A DNA stretch of 64,000 nucleotides from Candidatus Micropelagos thuwalensis. Its GTDB lineage: Bacteria > Pseudomonadota > Alphaproteobacteria > RS24. Below are positions 44,878 to 53,563 of the stretch, one piece after another. The first letter of the stretch is position 1. The number at the start of each line of letters is the position of its first letter. The DNA lies in the NCBI RefSeq assembly GCF_000469155.1, contig NZ_AWXE01000004.1, positions 496,001 to 560,000 on the forward strand, given 5' to 3'. The position numbers were made by a program, and so were the translations under genes. Under the pieces are notes generated by a model, which searched no databases, was not told the DNA's origin, and saw only the letters and a list, made by a program, of their open reading frames with translations.

Positions 44878-45648
44878 TTAAGCCTGAATTTCTTCCCGAA
44901 CCATCCAGTTGATGCCGCGCCTCAGTAGCTTGTAAAAAACCGGCAAGTCCCAAGCGCATCTATCAACTGTCGGCCACCAATCTAACGCAGGCTGCAAATC
45001 ATAATGCCCACGACAATGACCCAGCGTCAGATACAAAACGGCACCTTTGCCATGCTCTTTGATATAGAAGACAGGGTGCATGCCATGTGCATCATCAGCT
45101 TCAACAAAGCCAGTACCGGGCTGGTCACATTCAGCTTCCATTAAAACATCTAAGTCGCCATGCGTCTCGAGATGATACAACTCGTCAGTTGTTTCAAAAG
45201 CGTCAACATCCTTAACAAGCGGGTGGTCAGGCTGTGTGACCGTCACTTTGTAAGGCTCAATCGGTGGGTGCGAAATAAATTGCGAACCGAGCAAATCCAT
45301 AAAAGCTGGCGCCCAGCGTGGCGCATCCCAGAGACCATCATCTAACATTCTAAGAATGGAGTTGGTTCCGTGGAGCGCATACCAACGCCCCCCAGCATTC
45401 AACCATTCCTTTAACACTTCTTGCGCGGCAAGAGACGGCACAACATCACATGTATATGTCACGATGCAATCTGCCGCCTGAATCGCCTCAAGATTTTCAT
45501 AATCTTCAAAAACCCTGACTCTAAAACGCATATCCTCGCCTAGAAGTTTAAGCAATTCGAGGCGAGCAAAATCAATATCATGATATTTTCCTGCAGCGAC
45601 GAGAATGCAATCAATGCGTTTTGGGTGTTCTTCAGCTACGTCGTTCAT
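44878..45648 (-). CDS. ThuA-like protein
   Basis: A 256-residue ThuA-like protein with a class-I glutamine-amidotransferase-like fold: IDCILVAAGKYHDIDFARLEL, DCIVTYTCD, GGRWYALHGTNS, and late YLTLGHCRGHYDLQP. The fold lacks a clear catalytic Cys/His/Glu triad for glutaminase activity. ThuA was named for trehalose/maltose utilisation, but relatives in catabolic clusters act on unknown substrates. It starts four bases after the Rieske stop, so the two are coupled. Confidence 0.85.
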   Translation of the reverse strand: MNDVAEEHPKRIDCILVAAGKYHDIDFARLELLKLLGEDMRFRVRVFEDYENLEAIQAADCIVTYTCDVVPSLAAQEVLKEWLNAGGRWYALHGTNSILRMLDDGLWDAPRWAPAFMDLLGSQFISHPPIEPYKVTVTQPDHPLVKDVDAFETTDELYHLETHGDLDVLMEAECDQPGTGFVEADDAHGMHPVFYIKEHGKGAVLYLTLGHCRGHYDLQPALDWWPTVDRCAWDLPVFYKLLRRGINWMVREEIQA

Positions 45649-45652
45649 TGGA

Positions 45653-47059
45653 CTATTTCTCCAGGTATTTTTCTAATGTTTGATGAAACTGGCGAATACG
45701 AATTTCCTGATAATCACCAAGTTGCACCTCACCGGTTTTAGAGGCTTTAAGCCCTTCCTGAACATAAGGTAGATTTTCCATATCCTGTTCAAACACCTCG
45801 CCAAGCGCCCCTAGCTCAGGTGCTTCGGTCCATTTCTGATCAACAGAAAGGAACTTCATGGGCGGACTAGCAGGCATAGGCTGATCGGGTGGTATACGGG
45901 ATAAAATCCGCACTTCCATCAGGCAGTGATCCGGATCTTGCCAAGGCTTCCAGCGGTAAACAATGTTCGGCATGAAGCCACCCCATGGAGCGAAATTAGG
46001 AAATACATTGTAAACAATAGCATCAAGAAGCTCGGCATCCGTTGCATCGCTGTGATCATGACCAAAAATTTCAGTATAATATTCCCTGAAGTTCGCCCCT
46101 AAAGCGCGACGCGCCGAAACGCCCTCAGGTACTTCAATTTTAAACGGGTCACTATCCGGGTCATAATTTTCAGCAGAACGGCCATTATATTTCACGAACT
46201 CATCCACAATCCATTGCTGCTTCTTGTCAGTCGGGTCAATGTGCGGTGAAATAACGCCAAATGGCACAAGATTAACATTTACATTGTCACCCCAGAACCA
46301 GTAGGCGCTGTTTTCATCCCCCGTAAAAGGCAAAATTTGAGGGTGTGTGACCAGAGTATGCCAAGCTTCCATAAAGGCTTCGGCTGTAACTTTCCAATTG
46401 GCGGGAACGACCTTACCAACCCAAAGAACGGTTGCACATTCCTCGTGCCGCCAGCGCTTAAAATGCTCTGGCAACGGTGCGAGAAACTCTTCTAACGAAG
46501 GCCCACCCGGATTTTCTTTGATAAAAATATAGCCGCCCCAGCGTCCGACTTCAGCCTCCGGCAGTTTCATTTTCTCATCTGTCAAATGCCCGAAGTCCCA
46601 GCGATTGGGAATTTCGTTTAGGCTGCCATCTTTATTCCAGGTATACCCATGGAAAGGACATTGGAATTTATCGGCACAGCCATCTTCGGTTCTAAGTTTA
46701 CGACCACGATGCAGGCAGACATTGTGAAACGCTCTGACACCACCATCATCCTGACGGACAATCAAAAAAGTGCGGTCTGCATTGTCAAACACCACATAAT
46801 CGCCCGGCTCAAGCAAATCTTCTTCTCGCGCGGCGAATTGCCAGATGTTCGGCCACATTTTTTCTTTTTCGAGCTTTTCAAACTCGACAGATGTGTAACG
46901 GCTGGCCGGTATAGGGTCTGACCCCAGATACTCATAACTTGGCTCTTTCAGGAAATCCGGAACGGGACGCGCGTCCTCCTCCATCAAATCAACCCAGTTG
47001 ACTCCCTTAGCTTGTCTTGTCAGATCCTCGCCTGACGGATGTGAAGTTTTCTCTGACAT
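45653..47059 (-). CDS. Rieske non-heme iron oxygenase alpha subunit (E)
   Basis: A 468-residue oxygenase with Rieske ligands C115/H117 (CLHRG) and C134/H137 (CPFHGY) and iron ligands in MEAWHTLVTHP. I choose the third of three in-frame ATG codons (MSEKTSHPS), which has AGGGGG at the best distance. The N-terminal 60 residues before the Rieske domain contain a Trp- and acid-rich stretch (VNWVDLMEEDARPVPDFL) resembling terpenoid/steroid-type oxygenases. It is co-transcribed with the ThuA-like gene and divergent from three SDRs. No reductase is seen. Confidence 0.92.
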   Translation of the reverse strand: MSEKTSHPSGEDLTRQAKGVNWVDLMEEDARPVPDFLKEPSYEYLGSDPIPASRYTSVEFEKLEKEKMWPNIWQFAAREEDLLEPGDYVVFDNADRTFLIVRQDDGGVRAFHNVCLHRGRKLRTEDGCADKFQCPFHGYTWNKDGSLNEIPNRWDFGHLTDEKMKLPEAEVGRWGGYIFIKENPGGPSLEEFLAPLPEHFKRWRHEECATVLWVGKVVPANWKVTAEAFMEAWHTLVTHPQILPFTGDENSAYWFWGDNVNVNLVPFGVISPHIDPTDKKQQWIVDEFVKYNGRSAENYDPDSDPFKIEVPEGVSARRALGANFREYYTEIFGHDHSDATDAELLDAIVYNVFPNFAPWGGFMPNIVYRWKPWQDPDHCLMEVRILSRIPPDQPMPASPPMKFLSVDQKWTEAPELGALGEVFEQDMENLPYVQEGLKASKTGEVQLGDYQEIRIRQFHQTLEKYLEK

Positions 47060-47225
47060 CATATCCCCCTGCATATTTCGGTTGATGCGTTGCGAAATAT
47101 TCCGCGTACTTGTTAATCATACTGCCTAAAAATAACTAAACCCACAACCTTAACCAAAGCATAGGTTTAATTTTTGTTCATTAAGCAGGATAGTTAGTCC
47201 TGGATAGATAAATTAGGGGGATATA

Positions 47226-48005
47226 ATGACACGTCTCGCAAATAAAGTTGCCATCATCACAGGCGGCACATCGGGTATCGGTGCCGGTACGGTGAGAAGA
47301 TTTATGCAAGAGGGAGCGCAAGTTGTTTTTACCGGCTCGAATGAGAGTAAAGCCGAAAAAGTTGTTTCTGAAACAGGTGCCGAATTCGTTAAGCATCAAG
47401 TTCAAGACGCCACAGGCTGGAATAAGCTGATGGAACATGTAAGCGCAAAATATGGGCGGCTGGATATTATGTTCGCCAATGCAGGCACAGAGTCCGGCGA
47501 TGCAAGCATTGAAGATGTCCCTCTGGAGAACTGGCAGAACCTTCTCGATATTAATTTGACCGGGGTGATGCTAAGCGCACAGCACGCCGTACGCGCCATG
47601 CGCAAAAATCCCGAAGGGCCATCCGGGGCGATTATTTTGAACAGCTCGATGAATGCCTATATTCCCATGGGAAATTATGTCACCTATTCGACGACCAAAG
47701 GCGCGCTCATTGCCATGGCAAAATCTGTTGCGATGCATTGCGCCAATCAGAGCCTTCCCATCAGATGTAATTCCATTCACCCCGGCGTGGTGGAAACAGA
47801 AATGATTAGCGATGTAATTAATGGCGCACCAGACCCGGCAGCAGCCCGTGCTCAGTTTGAAGGGATGGCACCGCTTAAGCGTATGGCGCATGTTGACGAA
47901 GTTGCCGCACTGGTCGCCTATCTCGTATCGGATGAGGCGGCATTTATTTCTGGCGCGGATTACAAAATTGACGGCGCAACAACTTCGGGAATGATGGGAG
48001 TTTAA
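47226..48005 (+). CDS. SDR oxidoreductase (first of three in tandem)
   Basis: A 259-residue SDR with TGGTSGIG, NAG in MFANAGTESG, LNSSMNAYI and YSTTK. A GGGGG site precedes the ATG. It ends ADYKIDGATTSGMMGV, slightly unlike the usual DGG ending. It begins a plus-strand operon of three SDRs followed by E3. The next gene starts two bases after its stop, with GTG. Confidence 0.9.
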   Translation: MTRLANKVAIITGGTSGIGAGTVRRFMQEGAQVVFTGSNESKAEKVVSETGAEFVKHQVQDATGWNKLMEHVSAKYGRLDIMFANAGTESGDASIEDVPLENWQNLLDINLTGVMLSAQHAVRAMRKNPEGPSGAIILNSSMNAYIPMGNYVTYSTTKGALIAMAKSVAMHCANQSLPIRCNSIHPGVVETEMISDVINGAPDPAAARAQFEGMAPLKRMAHVDEVAALVAYLVSDEAAFISGADYKIDGATTSGMMGV

Positions 48006-48007
48006 TC

Positions 48008-48805
48008 GTGACAGATTATGGTGAACGCATTGCCCTTGTGACAGGTGGCCTGCGTGGTATCGGTCGTGGTATCGCCGAACGCCTACTCGCTGAAGGCATG
48101 CAGGTTTATCTCGTAGATATTGAAAGTGATGAAACGGCTGCAGACCTTATGCAGGGGGTTGAAGGCAAAGCATCTTATCTGAAGCTAAATGTCATTGAAG
48201 AAACGCAATGGCAATCAGTGATTGGCGAAATTAAATCCGCAAAAGGACGATTGGATTGTCTTGTAAATAATGCGGGCGTTGACTGCGTTGGCCCAGTTGA
48301 AGAACTAACCTATGAAAGCTGGCGGCGTATTATGTCAATTAATGTCGACGGTGTTTTTCTCGGCATTAAAACATCTGCACCCTTACTTGCTGAAACAGGT
48401 CAAACCACGCCTGCAGGCAGTTCGATTATTAATATAAGCTCAGTTATGGGTAAGGTCGGCTATATCGACACCTCAGCCTATAATACCAGCAAGGGTGCCG
48501 TAACCCTGATGAGCAAAGCCGTCGGTGTTGAGTTTGCGACCAAACGGACACCCATACGTGTGAATTCCCTCCATCCCGGCTTTGTGCAAACACCGTTGTT
48601 AGATACGGGTATGAACCGCATGGTCGCAGAAGGCCTAGCGGAAAAACCCGAAGACCTTAAAGGCATGATTGCGCAGGCTACCCCAATGGGGCGGATTGCG
48701 GATACGTCAGAAATCGCATCTGGCGCATGGTTCCTAACTTCAGATGATAGCGGTTATATGACAGGCGCTGAATTGGTAATTGATGGCGGCTGGACCGCAC
48801 AATGA
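48008..48805 (+). CDS. SDR oxidoreductase (second of three)
   Basis: A 265-residue SDR starting with GTG, two bases after the previous stop and with GGGAG upstream. Motifs: TGGLRGIG, VDIE acidic residue, NNAGVDCVG, NISSVMGKV and YNTSK. Resembles 3-alpha/7-alpha-hydroxysteroid and cyclopentanol dehydrogenases in pattern. Coupled to both neighbours. Confidence 0.9.
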   Translation: MTDYGERIALVTGGLRGIGRGIAERLLAEGMQVYLVDIESDETAADLMQGVEGKASYLKLNVIEETQWQSVIGEIKSAKGRLDCLVNNAGVDCVGPVEELTYESWRRIMSINVDGVFLGIKTSAPLLAETGQTTPAGSSIINISSVMGKVGYIDTSAYNTSKGAVTLMSKAVGVEFATKRTPIRVNSLHPGFVQTPLLDTGMNRMVAEGLAEKPEDLKGMIAQATPMGRIADTSEIASGAWFLTSDDSGYMTGAELVIDGGWTAQ

Positions 48806-48842
48806 TAAATAATCACTGCAAGACAAAAAGAAAGGGCGAATA

Positions 48843-49622
48843 ATGACAATCAATCTGGAAAATACAATTGCTCTGGTTACCGGAGCAGCTGGCGGCATTG
48901 GCCGTGCCGTTTGCGCAACCATGACCGACGCAGGCGCCAAAGTTATCGCAACCGATATTGCCGACAGACCCGACGACCTCGTCGCCGAAGCCTATTACAA
49001 GCATGATGTGACGTCACAAGAGGATTGGCAAAAAATCGCAGATAAGATTGAAAGTTATTACGGGCAGCTTGATGCACTTGTAAATGTTGCCGGACTTTCG
49101 ATTGTTGCATCTATTGAAGAAACCAGTCTCTCAGAATGGCAGCGTGTAAACGGTATTAATGTTGACTCAATTCTTTTGTCCTTTCACGCCATGCTGCCAT
49201 TGTTGAAAAAAAGTGGTGAGACTCGAAAAGGCGGCGCTTCAGTGGTCAATTTCTCATCCATCGCTGGACAAAGAGGCGCAGCGTTTAACGCCGCCTATTG
49301 CGCCAGCAAAGGTGCTGTGAAAATTTTCACAAAATGCGCAGCGATAGAATTTGCCGCCCTCGGCTATAATATCCGTGTGAACTCGATTCACCCCGGCGGC
49401 GTCGAGACCCCAATGCTGAAATCAATTATTGATACCTATATAGATAAAGGGGTTGTGCCATCCCATGAGATCGCAGAAGCCGGCATTATTGCTGACCACC
49501 CGATTGGAAGGCTCGGCGTGCCTGAAGATTTGGGCGGCGGCGTCGTTTATCTATGTTCCGACTCTGCGGCATTTGTGACCGGTGCGGAGCTTAATATTGA
49601 TGGTGGCTTTACTTCTGTATAA
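48843..49622 (+). CDS. SDR oxidoreductase (third of three)
   Basis: A 259-residue SDR with TGAAGGIG, a short ATDIAD segment after strand two, NVAG in place of NNAG, NFSSIAGQR and YCASK. AGGGCG precedes the ATG. It lies 37 bases before the E3 gene. Three adjacent SDRs that differ in sequence probably act on different hydroxyl positions or stereoisomers. Confidence 0.9.
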   Translation: MTINLENTIALVTGAAGGIGRAVCATMTDAGAKVIATDIADRPDDLVAEAYYKHDVTSQEDWQKIADKIESYYGQLDALVNVAGLSIVASIEETSLSEWQRVNGINVDSILLSFHAMLPLLKKSGETRKGGASVVNFSSIAGQRGAAFNAAYCASKGAVKIFTKCAAIEFAALGYNIRVNSIHPGGVETPMLKSIIDTYIDKGVVPSHEIAEAGIIADHPIGRLGVPEDLGGGVVYLCSDSAAFVTGAELNIDGGFTSV

Positions 49623-49659
49623 AAATGCTAGTTCAAATCTATAGCTGAAAGATCAATTC

Positions 49660-51065
49660 ATGACGGAAAAAACAACGGATCATTTTGACATTATTGTAAT
49701 CGGCGCCGGACCCGGTGGTTATGTTGCCGCCATCAGAGCTTCCCAACTTGGCATGAAGACTGCCATTTTTGAGAAAGCCGATATGGGCGGCATTTGCCTG
49801 AACTGGGGATGCATCCCGACCAAGGCCATGCTGAGATCATCCGAAATGTATGCGCATATGCAAAATGCCGAACATTACGGTCTTTCCGCCAAACCAAAAT
49901 TCGACCTTTCAGCCATTGTTAAACGTTCCCGCGATATTGCCGCCAAACTGTCAGGCGGCATCGACTTTCTTATGAAAAAAACAAAGTCACCGTCATTAAA
50001 GCCGCCGCGAGCCTGAAAGCTTCTGATGGCAATGCACCCGCCGTCAAAACTGGAGATGCAACTTATAGTGCCGACCACATTATCTTAGCCACCGGAGCAC
50101 GAGCACGGACCATTGAAAGCATCGGGGCCGTTCCGGATGGCAAAACCATATGGACATCGCGTGAAGCCATGGTGCCGGAAACATTGCCAAAAAAATTATT
50201 GGTCGTCGGTTCGGGTGCCATTGGGCTTGAGTTTGCAAGTTTCTATAATGGACTTGGCTCAGACGTCACAGTCGTTGAAGTCATGGATCGCATCCTTCTG
50301 CAGGAAGATGCAGAAATTGCTGCGCTCGCCCAAAAAAGTTTTGAAAAGCGCAGCGTTAATTTTATGACATCAGCCGAATTACAATCTGTCGTGCCAACTA
50401 AAAAAGGGGTGGATGCAACCATCTCTAAAGATGGGGCTTCCCAGACGCTCAGTTTCGACAAGGTTATTCTGGCGATTGGCGTGGTTGCCAATACTGAAGG
50501 TATGGGCCTTGAAGACCTCGGCGTTGAACTTGAAAAAGGTGCCATTAAAACTGACAGCTATGGCGCCACAAATATTCCTGGCCTGTATGCAATTGGTGAT
50601 GTAACAGCCCCACCATGGCTGGCCCATAAGGCATCGCATGAGGCGGTTATTTGCGTGGAAGCGATTGCCGGCCTCTCACCGCATGCGCTGGATAAAAATA
50701 AAATTCCGGCCTGCACCTATTGCACACCGCAAATTGCATCTATCGGCCTAACTGAAGAAAAAGCTCTCGCTAAGGGCCATGAAATTCGTGTCGGGCGCTT
50801 CCCGTTTCAAGGGAATGGTAAAGCCCTCGCCATGGGTGAAACAGAAGGGCTTGTGAAAGTTGTCTTTTGTGATGAAACGGGAGAACTGCTCGGCGCGCAT
50901 CTCATTGGTGCGGAAGTTACGGAGCTTATTCAGGGATTTGCGACGGCCATCGGACTTGAAACCACAGAAGAAGAACTTATGCAAACCGTCTTCCCGCACC
51001 CAACCTTATCAGAAATGATGCACGAGTCGGTGCTGGATGCTTACGATAAAGTTCTGCACCTCTAG
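49660..51065 (+). pseudogene. lpdA: Dihydrolipoamide dehydrogenase (E3), interrupted by a frameshift
   Basis: Two frames join to make a 468-residue E3 if one base is added. The first frame (49660-50016) has the FAD motif GAGPGGY and the redox disulfide C46-C51 (GGICLNWGCIPTKA). It fails after a run of seven A residues (49975-49981); eight would keep the frame through KVTVIKAAASLKA. The second frame continues with VVGSGAIGLEFASF (NAD motif), ATGA segment, YAIGDV and the catalytic His/Glu near the end (HPHPTLSEMMHES). No other defect is seen. It should serve the E1-E2 complex at 36459-39904. A sequencing error is as likely as a true mutation. Confidence 0.88.
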
Positions 51066-51084
51066 GAAGATCTATTCGTAAACT

Positions 51085-51591
51085 CTAATTCTCATAGAGG
51101 TAATCGTCGGGCTTGCGCGCACCCCGTTCAAGCAACGGCTTCATTTCAGGAGAACTCCAATTCTCCGTAGCGGGATCATTACGGTTCCAGTCATACACAG
51201 CTTTGCGATGAGAGAATTTCCATTCATCGCCGCGCTTCTCAAACTTGTCAAAATATCGACCGGCGGCAATCATATCAATGGCTTCATCGCCCTCGCCAAT
51301 CTGGTGATAGGCAACGAAATATGTCTCTGCACTTGCTTTATCACCCTCTACCTCAACCAGAATATTGCTAATTGTATGCTGCGTGCCATTCATTGACTTC
51401 AACAGAGGAATAACCCAAGCAACATAATCTTCAGCCGTTCCAGTGAACAGTCCATGATCGTCCGTGGCGTCAGGCCAGAACAATTCGCGCATCAGCTCTT
51501 CATCAACCCTGTCAATGGATCTGGCAAACAAATAAATCAGATTCTTTAACGTGGCTTCGGTTTGGATAAATTCCATATCCAGCGTTTTCAT
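51085..51591 (-). CDS. SnoaL/NTF2-like protein next to a Rieske gene
   Basis: A 168-residue NTF2-like protein. I start at MKTLDMEF, preceded by AGGAGGG; an earlier in-frame start would overlap the oxygenase. Pattern: LIYLFARSIDRVDEELMRELFWPDATDDHG, TAEDYVAWVIPLLKS, TQHTISNILVEVEGDKASAETYFVAYH. This is the SnoaL_4 type, which resembles small oxygenase beta subunits in fold. Its position 34 bases after a Rieske alpha gene makes a beta-like partner conceivable, though it is not a clear homologue of known beta subunits. Confidence 0.82.
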   Translation of the reverse strand: MKTLDMEFIQTEATLKNLIYLFARSIDRVDEELMRELFWPDATDDHGLFTGTAEDYVAWVIPLLKSMNGTQHTISNILVEVEGDKASAETYFVAYHQIGEGDEAIDMIAAGRYFDKFEKRGDEWKFSHRKAVYDWNRNDPATENWSSPEMKPLLERGARKPDDYLYEN

Positions 51592-51625
51592 ACTTCCCTC
51601 CTGCTTTACCCGGTGATGTTGCGTC

Positions 51626-52987
51626 TCAGCGACCCAACTCACCTTTGATGTAGCGGTCTATATTGTCATGCAAAAATTGAACGCGGCGTTCTTGATGGCA
51701 CAGAATGGCCTTCTTAAAACCATGCGATCGCATACCCTGCTGGACGATAGGCGCAATATCCACATCCTGATCAATACCAAAACTGATGGACTCTTCACCC
51801 CATTTGAACTGCTTATGTTCAATTTCTGCGTCTCGGGTCAGGGTCATATCCATGTGCTCCCAATATAAGGTGTCTTCACCTTCTGGAAATTTAGCAATGG
51901 TCCAATAATCAAATAAGCATTTTTCAGGATCATCAGGATGCGGGCGTGAGCGCAATAACCACACATATTCACCCTCAGGGTAAACACTTAGCGCACAGCT
52001 TGGGAAAAGGTCATAAAGGAAATTATCTGTTAGCTGAGCATCTGATAAATGGCTAAAATCTTTACCGCGCTCGGCCGACTTATCCCGCTTTGACTTCTGT
52101 AGGGCGGGGCGGATTTCTCCGTGCCTGTCTTTATAAGCCTCAGGGTCAATATCCCATTTCGTCAACATGTGCGTTATGGAATCAGGCAAAGTATTTTGCG
52201 GCTTAAAATTAGGGCTTGGGTCGCACCCCAGCAATATCATTCTTGAGTGCCCGCCATTATAAAGATCATATTGAACGGACTCTTTATTTTCATTTACTGT
52301 TTCCATGAGTTGCGGATGTAATGTGCGGATATGGTAGCCCTCCTGAAAATTATCAATCACGACTTTCCAATTACAAGGCAATTCAACCGTAAAATGCTCC
52401 ACACGGAAACCATCATTAAGCTGCCAGCTTTCTAATTGCTCTTTCATATCACCGAGGAAGTCATCAAGTCCTGGAGCATCATCATCCAGACAGTACCAGA
52501 CAAACCCAGCAAATATTTCGGTTCTGAAGTCTGCTAGTCTGACATGTTCGCAAGGGTCTCTTTCAAAATCATCTCTGTCCTGGGCTTCGACAAGTTCCCC
52601 CTCCAGACCATACTTCCAGCCATGATAGATGCAGGAAAAACTGTCCATGGATCCTTTCTCCTGAATAACGAGCTTGGCGCCGCGATGCTGGCAGATATTG
52701 TAGAAGCCATTAATGCCGTCCTTACCTCTTACAAAAAGCAGAGGCTCATGCCCGAGATCACATGTAAAAAAATCGCCGGGCGCCGCGCAGTCATCCGCCA
52801 TGCCAGCAATCATCCAGACCCTGCGCCACATATGTGTCCATTCCTGATCCTTAAATTCCTTACTGGTATATCTGTCGCCCGTTATCTCAACCTTGAGAAG
52901 CACCGGCTCGGCGGCTTTGGTGGTAGTTTTATCGCCCGGATAGGCTTCCGACGGCGTAATGTTACGTTCTTCCATAGTAAGTGACAT
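51626..52987 (-). CDS. Rieske non-heme iron oxygenase alpha subunit (F)
   Basis: A 453-residue oxygenase with Rieske ligands C99/H101 (CQHRG) and C119/H122 (CIYHGW) and iron ligands in EGYHIRTLHP. GAGGAGG precedes the ATG. The sequence resembles oxygenases A and B in length and in the ISFGIDQDVDIAPIVQQGMRS-type region. Its promoter lies in the 138-base gap shared with the divergent GFA gene, which contains repeated AAGCTT dyads. The NTF2-like gene follows. Confidence 0.94.
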   Translation of the reverse strand: MSLTMEERNITPSEAYPGDKTTTKAAEPVLLKVEITGDRYTSKEFKDQEWTHMWRRVWMIAGMADDCAAPGDFFTCDLGHEPLLFVRGKDGINGFYNICQHRGAKLVIQEKGSMDSFSCIYHGWKYGLEGELVEAQDRDDFERDPCEHVRLADFRTEIFAGFVWYCLDDDAPGLDDFLGDMKEQLESWQLNDGFRVEHFTVELPCNWKVVIDNFQEGYHIRTLHPQLMETVNENKESVQYDLYNGGHSRMILLGCDPSPNFKPQNTLPDSITHMLTKWDIDPEAYKDRHGEIRPALQKSKRDKSAERGKDFSHLSDAQLTDNFLYDLFPSCALSVYPEGEYVWLLRSRPHPDDPEKCLFDYWTIAKFPEGEDTLYWEHMDMTLTRDAEIEHKQFKWGEESISFGIDQDVDIAPIVQQGMRSHGFKKAILCHQERRVQFLHDNIDRYIKGELGR

Positions 52988-53008
52988 TGTGACCTCCTCA
53001 AATTAGGC

Positions 53009-53087
53009 TTAAGCTTAATCTAACATTATTATAACGACACCTAGAACTTGTGGGAGTAGCGATGCAAGCTTAAAATTTTGAAGCTTG
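53009..53087. promoter_or_regulatory. Clustered AAGCTT dyads in the Rieske/GFA divergent promoter
   Basis: TTAAGCTTAA (53009-53018) is a perfect palindrome. A second dyad, CAAGCTT (53065-53071) and AAGCTTG (53081-53087), has 7-base arms around a 9-base spacer. Together AAGCTT occurs three times within 80 bases between two divergent genes, which fits a repressor or activator binding region. Confidence 0.45.
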
Positions 53088-53125
53088 TGATTAAGTAACG
53101 GTATAATGGAGTAGGGGGAGAATAT

Positions 53126-53533
53126 ATGATCACAGGGTCATGCCTATGCGGGCAATTATCATATGAATTGGACGAAACCAAAACAGAGGCGCAACTTCAT
53201 TGCCACTGCCGAGATTGCCAGAAAGTTACAGGTTCCGGCAAAGCCACGATTGTCATGTTACCCCGCGAGAATTTGAGACTTTCAGGAGAACACAAACTTT
53301 ATAAAAGCCGGGGAACGGATGGCTCGCATGTCGCAAGGGGATTTTGCCCGATATGCGGTTCGCAAATGCTGACTTTTGTGGAGGAAATCCCCGATCACGT
53401 TTTTGTTAAGGCTGGCACAATGGATGACTCATCTTGGGTCAAGCCAGAAGCGAATTGTTGGCACGACTCGGAAAGTTCATGGTCACCTGTAGATCCAGCT
53501 CTAATCAGTTTTGATAGGAACCCACCAGCCTAA
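53126..53533 (+). CDS. GFA family zinc protein
   Basis: A 135-residue member of the glutathione-dependent formaldehyde-activating (GFA) fold. The zinc-binding cysteines are arranged as CLCG (residue 6), CHCRDCQ and FCPICGS, as expected for the family. GGGGGAG precedes the ATG. Few members are truly formaldehyde-related; most have no known role. It is divergent from the Rieske gene F and followed 30 bases later by a hydrolase. Confidence 0.87.
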   Translation: MITGSCLCGQLSYELDETKTEAQLHCHCRDCQKVTGSGKATIVMLPRENLRLSGEHKLYKSRGTDGSHVARGFCPICGSQMLTFVEEIPDHVFVKAGTMDDSSWVKPEANCWHDSESSWSPVDPALISFDRNPPA

Positions 53534-53563
53534 AAATTTAAACTAAATTATGAAGCCAATAAA

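Noticed and set aside
52544-52984. 146-codon open frame on the plus strand
   Set aside because: It is antisense to Rieske F, whose cluster and iron motifs are intact, and has no ribosome site.
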